DNA of 64,000 bases from Pomphorhynchus laevis (taxonomy: Eukaryota; Acanthocephala; Palaeacanthocephala; Echinorhynchida; Pomphorhynchidae): contig WNNJ02002901.1 in the NCBI GenBank assembly GCA_012934845.2, positions 124,001 through 188,000 of the forward strand. Reading direction: 5' to 3'. Below are positions 57,080 through 64,000 of the stretch, in pieces. Made by a program: the position numbers and the translations under genes. Each line of letters starts with the position of its first letter. The first letter of the stretch is position 1. Under the pieces are notes generated by a model. It worked only from the letters and a program-made list of their open reading frames with translations, had not been told where the DNA came from and made no database searches.

Positions 57080-60000
57080 TTCGTTTAATAGTTTAAATAA
57101 ATTTTTAATAATTATTTTTGTTGATTTATATATTGTAAATTTAATATTTTGAAAATATTTTGTTGATTTATACTTATACATCATAAGAAATAGAAAAATT
57201 CTTCAAACTTGCCAGAAAATTTGTATTTTAAAATCTTTCAATTTAAAAACATAGAATTTTTAATAAATATTTTAATTTCTAAAATTTCGAAAATTAGGAT
57301 TCGTGTTTTTGTTATGAAATGCGATCACTTGCTGCTATATTTGCGTTATGGCAAGTTTGTTAAATTGTCTCTTTCTCTTACTATTGTGTAATTCTCTTAG
57401 GAAACCCTTTTTTAATCAAATATTAAAAATGATGCATATACAAAAGGGAAACAATAAAAACATTTAGAGTGATAGGATTACATATTTAAATGTTTTCGTC
57501 TAATGAAAAGTCATGAATAAATAGAACAAAGAAAATACAGGCAAAGAAAAATAAAGAAAAAACATCGAGATAATCAGCTTAAGGGCAGAATTAATTCTAT
57601 ATGTAGAATATCGATAGTATGAGCAAAAATATAAAAAGAAGACCATCTGCATAATTAAAAACGGTAAAAAGTTTATTGCAGTATAAAAATTTAATGTTGG
57701 ATCAATTAAAATTTGATTTTACAAATAATTTTTCAAACTTCCCTTTATTTTGAGTCAAAGTGGTTCACATTGAGATGGACTAAATGTTCATGAGCAGGTG
57801 ATAGTATCATCATTGAGAATGCGGATCACAAAGAGTTTCAGATTTGTCCGACTTGGGTATACGATATACCCAAATCGTATAATTTTGGTAAATTTTGTTT
57901 AAAAGTTTTGTATGGATCGCAGGACATAGCGGTTTTTTTAATAAAAGGCATCTTTTTGAGTAAATTCATAAAATTATTTAATTTTATTTATGAATGAAAT
58001 ATATAAATATATCTTTCATTTAACAGAATATAAATGAAAGATAATTAATATGAAAAATTAGTTCTTTATTTTTATTTAATTATACCTTGCGATAATTCAA
58101 AAAATTGTCATTTAAACAGTGTCACGACCATTTTATTAAGTAAGCATTTGAACTACTTACATGTTACTTAGACAAAAATTGCCATAATATCTCATGTACA
58201 TCATTATCGTAAAACTAATTGTAACTCGTTATATTCGTTATAACTCGTTATATAACTCATTGTAACTCGTTTTAATATAACTCGTTATAACTTATTATAT
58301 TTTATCGCGTTATATTCCTTCAATTCTTGCATTGTTAAATTCCTTCATTGATTTTGCTAAAGAATAATCTGTTGCTTTATTAAATTACACTTTATGAACA
58401 CAAAGATAAATATGTTTTATCGTTAATAATAATTACTTTCTGAATAAATTTAATCGTCATTACTTTTCCCAAAAGAAAAAATCAAATTTTATTAGGACCA
58501 AATTACAATTTGTATACATTTGTTGAAAAGTAATTTAACTTTTGATGGGTTTTAAATAATTTTTAATTAATTAATTAAATTTTTAATTAATAAGAATTTA
58601 ATTAATTAAATTTAATTTTTTAATTATTAAATTATTTCATTTTTAATTTTAATAATTTTTTGTTTTAAACAAAACTGCAACTAAAATTATCTTTAAACAC
58701 GGAATTATTCTTTCTTTTAAATTTCGGATTTCTTCGCTATAAAATAAATCGTTTTGTTTTGACAAAGCATTTTCTTTGAAAAACAAAAGATAAATTTGTT
58801 GCGGAAACTTGCAGAAATTTTTTATTTTTGGAGTTCAATTGAAATTATTTGATTCTTGGAGAAAAACTAAGACTTTATTTTATAATTCTGCAACGTTTTT
58901 ATATTCAGTAATATTATAAAAAGTTGTCTAATTTATATTTTAAATAATTTATATTCAAACTTTTAAATTCTGTAATATTTTAATATTTTAATGTTGAGCC
59001 GATAATTCTGCAATATTTTTAATATTGCAGAATTAATTCTATTTAATAATTCAATCTAAGGATCTATCCATAACTATTTTAATTGCAATTTTGCATTTAA
59101 ATGGAAACTGAAAAATGTAATTTTTCGAGAGATAATATTACCACAATCGGTTCGGTGTTGCATTGGGTATAATTTAAAATCTTCAAATTTTAGATTTGAA
59201 GATTAGAGGGACAGTATTCACTCGATGAACAATTATACGTATCGCAAGTTATATATAATTTTAAAATATATAATTTTAAATATAATTTTAACATATGTCA
59301 TGTTATATAATTTTAGATATAATTTTAGCGCATATGCTGAATTTAAATATTTGTATTGTAGAAATTTATGCATTAGGATCTATTCTGTTTAAATGTCATC
59401 AAGCAAATTATGATTTAATTGAAAATCGAATACTTTTAATTAATTCTTATTGAAATTTTATTAATTCAGTTTAAATTATCAGTTTGAAATTGGCTTGCTT
59501 TCTCGATGAAATATTTTTTGATAGCGTTAGATAATTTAGTGTCCAAAAAGTGTATGAAAATCAAGATATTTTGAAATCTATAATGTCTGCGGTATTCTTT
59601 TGAAAACCATTTGCGAATTTCATTAAGTCGTAAAATTCTAATCAGAAAATTTGTTCATATGTGCTTATTTTGCCACCTTTAAATATAGATAGGATCATAA
59701 TAATTAAAAATATTGTGAAATCCGTTAGAGTGAAGTCAAAAATAGTTACGCAATTTAAATAGCAAGTGTTGATAGCCTTGGGAGTTGCAGAATCAATTGC
59801 GCGGTAAATTGCGTCATTTATTAAATTGTAAACTAGAATATGGCGTAACAGAAAATTGACCAATGAGTGTTAGAATAAGGGTTGTAAATTTTTCCGGTTC
59901 CTTCCGAACAGTTAGTGAGATATATTTTTAACAATTAAGTGTTATGACTGAGAAGATCCGTTAATCAATCTCATTTGAATGTATCCTAAAATGAAATAGA

Positions 60001-61957
60001 AATGTGTGTACTTGGGTATATTTATTAAATATAATCTTTGAATCTATTTAGTAAAATATAATCTTTGAGTATATTTATACTTGGGTCTATTTATTTAATA
60101 TTTGAAATTTGACAAGTCATTGAAGTCATGGTTCTAATTCTTATTTTGAAAGTAAATACTTTTTTGTATTTTTATAATTTGCTTTTCATTTTTATTTTAC
60201 ACGAATACTCCGAAGTTTGAATTGCATTTTTAATTTTGTTACTTTTTTGTATCAAGAATTAAATTTATTTTTAAATATTTTGATTAAATCATCCAGTGCT
60301 TATAAAACAGCATTTGTCCTGCTTGTTTGGTCAGAGTAAAACTTCGTATAAACAGAGTCACTTTGTAAGTGCATTTTGGCTTCCAGACAAAGGCATATAA
60401 TTACTGATTTACTTTTTCTCTAATCCCAAGGTAGTGTGCTTATCGAATTCGGAATTGTTTAATAATATGCAAATAACACGATGTGCTTTTCCGATCTTAT
60501 CAGTTTATATCCATTTATATGTGTTTGGACGTTTTACATAATTACGGACTTCTCTAATGGAATAGAGTAGTTCGTTACGCTGTGAAATCAAGGAAATTGC
60601 ATGTGTTACTAAAATTTTATATCATAATTCCAATTAAAGAGAAAATTAATCAGTAAAATATATTCTAATGCTTTCAGCATTAAAGCGGTACCGCTATCAG
60701 CCTGTTAAATGAATTTTATCTAATTTAATCTGTTCCGTAATGTTCCGTTGACCATTTTACTCTTCGTAATTTGCTTCATAATCGGCATTAAAACGTGGTG
60801 ATTGCTTCTTCTAGAGTATTAATACATTGGTGTAGTACAATGTAGTCTTTTTAAAACATAGTCTGTCAGACAGTAAAATATAACCAAGGGCACACAAAAC
60901 ATTTAAGGGAGGGCAGCACACTTGTTCTTCTCTTGTTGATTGTCTCTCCTTCATTCATTAAAAATTGATGGTTACAATGCAAAATATGAATTTAATTATA
61001 ATCTATTATTCGACAGCAGTAATATGGTATCAACATCGGACTGACAAATCCCAAAAGTGCTTATAGACTATTCTATGAAGTCAATTTTGCAGCGTCCGCG
61101 ATGAAATGAAATTAATGTATTAATGCTTGTTCGTTTCAATTGAAAAGCGTATTAGCTTTAACTTTAATTTTGCTTAAATATTAATGAACTTTTAAAATAT
61201 AATTCTTGACCAATACATTGGGGAATATGACATGCTTCTCCATAAAAACATAATGTCATCGAAGCCTTTGCATTAGACACAGATTTGCTAACGCGTTACT
61301 TCTTAATGATGTCAACTTGGTAAGTTGATTTTGGTTAAAAATCAAATTTTTGTAAATGTACATTGTGTTCAATATGAATGTCGCGAAAGTTCAAGCCGCA
61401 TGCTGATAAATAAACAATTATATTTATATTATTTTTCAAATACTACAATTCGCAAAATACAAAATAGGATGTCGTTTGTTGAAAAATAAGCGGTTGTAAG
61501 CTATGATCTCATTTAATAAGTAATTTTGCAACAAAACAAATGCATATACACTTAAGATATTTTTAAGGTGACGAATATTATAGTATCATATAATATTATT
61601 ATAATATTATTATATTATATTAAAGCATATATTGAAATATTAAATTAAATTATATATTAAAATATTATATTAAATTATAGATTTAAATATTATATTAATA
61701 TATTTATATTTAACTTCAAATAATTAATTTAAATCAAATTACAAATTGAATTAATATACTCACTATAAGATACTATAGCGTATAATAAGGCATTAATTAT
61801 TTATTAATTCAAATTAATTTTTATTAATTTGTAATAATCTTTTTCGTTCTTAATTTCGATAAACTATTCTAGCTCAACAAATGTCTTCTTTTAATTGCAA
61901 ACAAAATATTAATCTTTCAAAATTTTAGATCGATAAAAGTTTAATAAAACAAACTAG
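57080..61957. other. Intergenic and promoter region upstream of the protocadherin gene
   Basis: Nearly 5 kb without a recognised exon, repeat family or RNA gene. Small features only: a cluster of ATAACTCGTTATA-like units at 58220-58310, TTAATTAATTAAATTT runs at 58560-58630, and TATAATTTTAAATATAATTT runs at 59240-59330. Short minus-strand frames (for example 59642-59863) lack any motif. The protocadherin promoter and 5' UTR must lie near the end, where no TATA box can be told from the AT background. Confidence 0.45.
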
Positions 61958-64000
61958 ATGATTAAATATTGCGCGATAATTTTATTTATAATGCAATGTC
62001 CCTTATCGGTAAATTCACTATCGGCCACCAACAATATTGTGAGTAAAATATATGAGATTACAGTGAAAGAGGATCTAGACTTGAATAGCATTATATTTTC
62101 AACGAAAAACGAAGATATTCCTGTGGATAGTGTTTTTCAACTTGCCGCCAAAGATAGTTTAACGCAATATTTCAATGTTGACGAAAATACCGGAACGATT
62201 TTGCTACAAAAACCACTCGATCGTGAACGACTCGTTGACCTTCGGATATGTCCACAGATTGACAACTGTACGTTAGTATTAATTCTGATTAATGAAAAGA
62301 ATCAGAAGTTGTATCATATCGAGATCCACATTGAAGATATTAACGATAATGATCCACAATTTACGGCTAATTTTCTGAACCTTACAATACCCGAAAATGT
62401 TCCCATTGGCTATCGATATTACCTTGAAAGAGCAAAGGACTTAGATATCGGAAAGAATGCAATCATAACGTATCATTTAATTGACGAAACATTTGGTGAA
62501 AGTAGTAGCGAAAGGCGTACATTTAAACTTGTAGATGATCAGGTTTTAGCAATTGAAGTTCGAAAGTCATTGGATTTTGAATCAAAATCGAAGTACTCAC
62601 TTAAATTGATTGCAAATGATAATGGTAGTCCTCCTAGATCAACTGAACTGCCAATATCAATTAATATAGAAGACGTTAATGATAACAGTCCAAAATGTAT
62701 TCGGCAAAAAACAAGTGTATCAGTTAGCGAAAACACACCAATTTACAGTGTACTTGCAAAAGTAAAAGCGACTGATATCGATTCTGGTCGAAATGGTGAG
62801 CTGGAATATCAATTGCTGCCAATAGAACCGGAAAGTAAAGATATGTTTGATATAGATCGTGATACAGGCACAATAACGCTAAAAGTCGCAATGGATTACG
62901 AGAAAGTACGAAAATACAATTTAGATGTAGTTGTATCTGACAAAGGACGCGTTTCATTATCGACAATATGTGCTGTTGAAATTCATGTTACCGACGTTAA
63001 CGATAATGATCCCGAAATAGAGGTAAACATTTTGCCAAAATACAGAGATTATTTGATAGAAAGCAGCAATCTCATAGAAGAAGTGAACAATGAATATTTT
63101 GTAAGACTCCGTGAAGATCTACCAGCCAAAACCGTGATTGGTCAAGTTCACTTACATGATCGAGACAATACTGACAGGTCCAGCAAAATGCCGATTAGTT
63201 TTTCCTGCAATGAAACTAACAAAAACCCTTTCATGCTTTCAGGCATAGACAATTTTACATATTTTATATACAGTCAAGAACTTGATCGTGAACAAGTCGA
63301 ATATTATCGGTGCCTACTATCAGTTAACGACAGTGGATATCCAATACGTTCCAGCAGCGTTATTTTTTATTTAACGGTTGACGACGTAAACGACAACTCA
63401 CCTGTGTTTAACGTTACAACTTCAAAAAGATTGTCAGTACGAGAAAATAGTGCGATCGGAACCCTTATTTCCATAATCAATGCAACCGATGCAGATAAAG
63501 CTGATACAAACAACTCCAGAATTCGATTCCTCTGTCAATCGAACATGTTCCGAATAGATGAGATTACTGGACATTTATACAGCAAAGTTGTATTTGATAG
63601 AGAACAACAAAGTCAATATCAGATAGAGATTGTAGCAATTGATCAAAATGTAGATGACCCGAAAAATGCATCGCTTAAATTAATAATTGATATTATTGAC
63701 GAGAATGACAATCCTCCCAAATTTAGATTTAAATCTTATAACTTTTCAGTAAATGAAAATATAAAAATTGGATCAACCGTTGGAAGAGTCCAAGCTACAG
63801 ATGACGATATGGGATCAAATGCTATGCTTGTATACAGATTTTGCAACCAAACGAAACCAGATTTCCCGTTTGAACTGTTACCGGATGGCATAATTCGCAC
63901 GAGTAATCTAATTGACTATGAAAAACAACCGATATACGAAACAGAAATATGTGTTGATGATGGAGGTGGGGGATCAGCAACTACTAAAATACAGCTAACA
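61958..64000 (+). CDS. Protocadherin-like cell adhesion protein, 5' part (681 codons, runs off the window)
   Basis: ATG 61958 opens a single uninterrupted frame to the window end. Residues 1-20 form a signal peptide (MIKYCAIILFIMQCPLSVNS). Then come five complete cadherin repeats and the start of a sixth. Calcium-binding linker motifs: DINDNDP at 127-133, DVNDNSP at 239-245, DVNDNDP at 346-352, DVNDNSP at 476-482 and DENDNPP at 581-587. Other typical pieces: ENTPIYSVLAKVKATDIDSG, FDIDRDTGTITL, LDYE-like DYEKVRKY. Repeat 1 carries two extra Cys (CPQIDNC), seen in the first repeat of many protocadherins. Encoding all extracellular repeats in one exon is a protocadherin trait. The transmembrane and cytoplasmic parts lie beyond the window, so the subtype cannot be fixed. 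The product is expected at the cell surface, in calcium-dependent adhesion. Confidence 0.93.
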   Translation, partial: MIKYCAIILFIMQCPLSVNSLSATNNIVSKIYEITVKEDLDLNSIIFSTKNEDIPVDSVFQLAAKDSLTQYFNVDENTGTILLQKPLDRERLVDLRICPQIDNCTLVLILINEKNQKLYHIEIHIEDINDNDPQFTANFLNLTIPENVPIGYRYYLERAKDLDIGKNAIITYHLIDETFGESSSERRTFKLVDDQVLAIEVRKSLDFESKSKYSLKLIANDNGSPPRSTELPISINIEDVNDNSPKCIRQKTSVSVSENTPIYSVLAKVKATDIDSGRNGELEYQLLPIEPESKDMFDIDRDTGTITLKVAMDYEKVRKYNLDVVVSDKGRVSLSTICAVEIHVTDVNDNDPEIEVNILPKYRDYLIESSNLIEEVNNEYFVRLREDLPAKTVIGQVHLHDRDNTDRSSKMPISFSCNETNKNPFMLSGIDNFTYFIYSQELDREQVEYYRCLLSVNDSGYPIRSSSVIFYLTVDDVNDNSPVFNVTTSKRLSVRENSAIGTLISIINATDADKADTNNSRIRFLCQSNMFRIDEITGHLYSKVVFDREQQSQYQIEIVAIDQNVDDPKNASLKLIIDIIDENDNPPKFRFKSYNFSVNENIKIGSTVGRVQATDDDMGSNAMLVYRFCNQTKPDFPFELLPDGIIRTSNLIDYEKQPIYETEICVDDGGGGSATTKIQLT

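Overview
The window is AT-rich (about three quarters A+T by eye), gene-poor animal DNA. Coding exons use the standard code. The introns of the one multi-exon gene are mostly 45-49 bp with GT-AG ends (one GC-AG), plus four long introns loaded with transposon debris. An FMRFamide/peptide-type GPCR encoded in one exon, a protocadherin with a very long first exon, permuted Penelope-like elements and an R2-like (restriction-endonuclease type) retrotransposon fit an invertebrate, probably a lophotrochozoan such as a flatworm or rotifer. I cannot name the species.

Layout: 1-2.65 kb holds a roughly 312-bp tandem repeat and the last exon of an aspartyl aminopeptidase (DNPEP, M18) gene that starts before the window. 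2.7-13 kb is a transposon graveyard: solo copies of a structured module of about 350 bp, two LINE 3' ends, and an almost full-length but broken Penelope-like element on the minus strand with its GIY-YIG domain in front of the reverse transcriptase (Naiad-like order). 13.9-24.6 kb is a second, complete DNPEP gene in 11 exons, a tandem paralogue of the first. Its introns contain a 666-bp tandem duplication, an inverted pair of Penelope fragments and an antisense Cys-rich retroelement-like frame. 25-31.7 kb is more debris, ending in an 861-bp element with 40-bp GC-rich terminal inverted repeats. 35.1-36.1 kb is the GPCR. 38.6-41.3 kb is a decayed R2-like retrotransposon carrying a 2A-like motif. 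42-61.9 kb has no convincing gene but holds tandem repeats, a scrambled 5.8-kb inverted-repeat complex (49.2-55.0 kb) and three more copies of the structured module. 61.96 kb to the end is the 5' part of a protocadherin gene.

The three host gene types (cytosolic peptidase, receptor, adhesion protein) show no operon-like relation. The most unusual signal is the repeated structured module at the tail of the Penelope-like element. Its copies share an interleaved two-helix (pseudoknot) pattern plus a hairpin and a closing stem, with compensatory base changes between copies. That suggests a selected RNA structure, possibly a ribozyme, in the element's terminal repeat.
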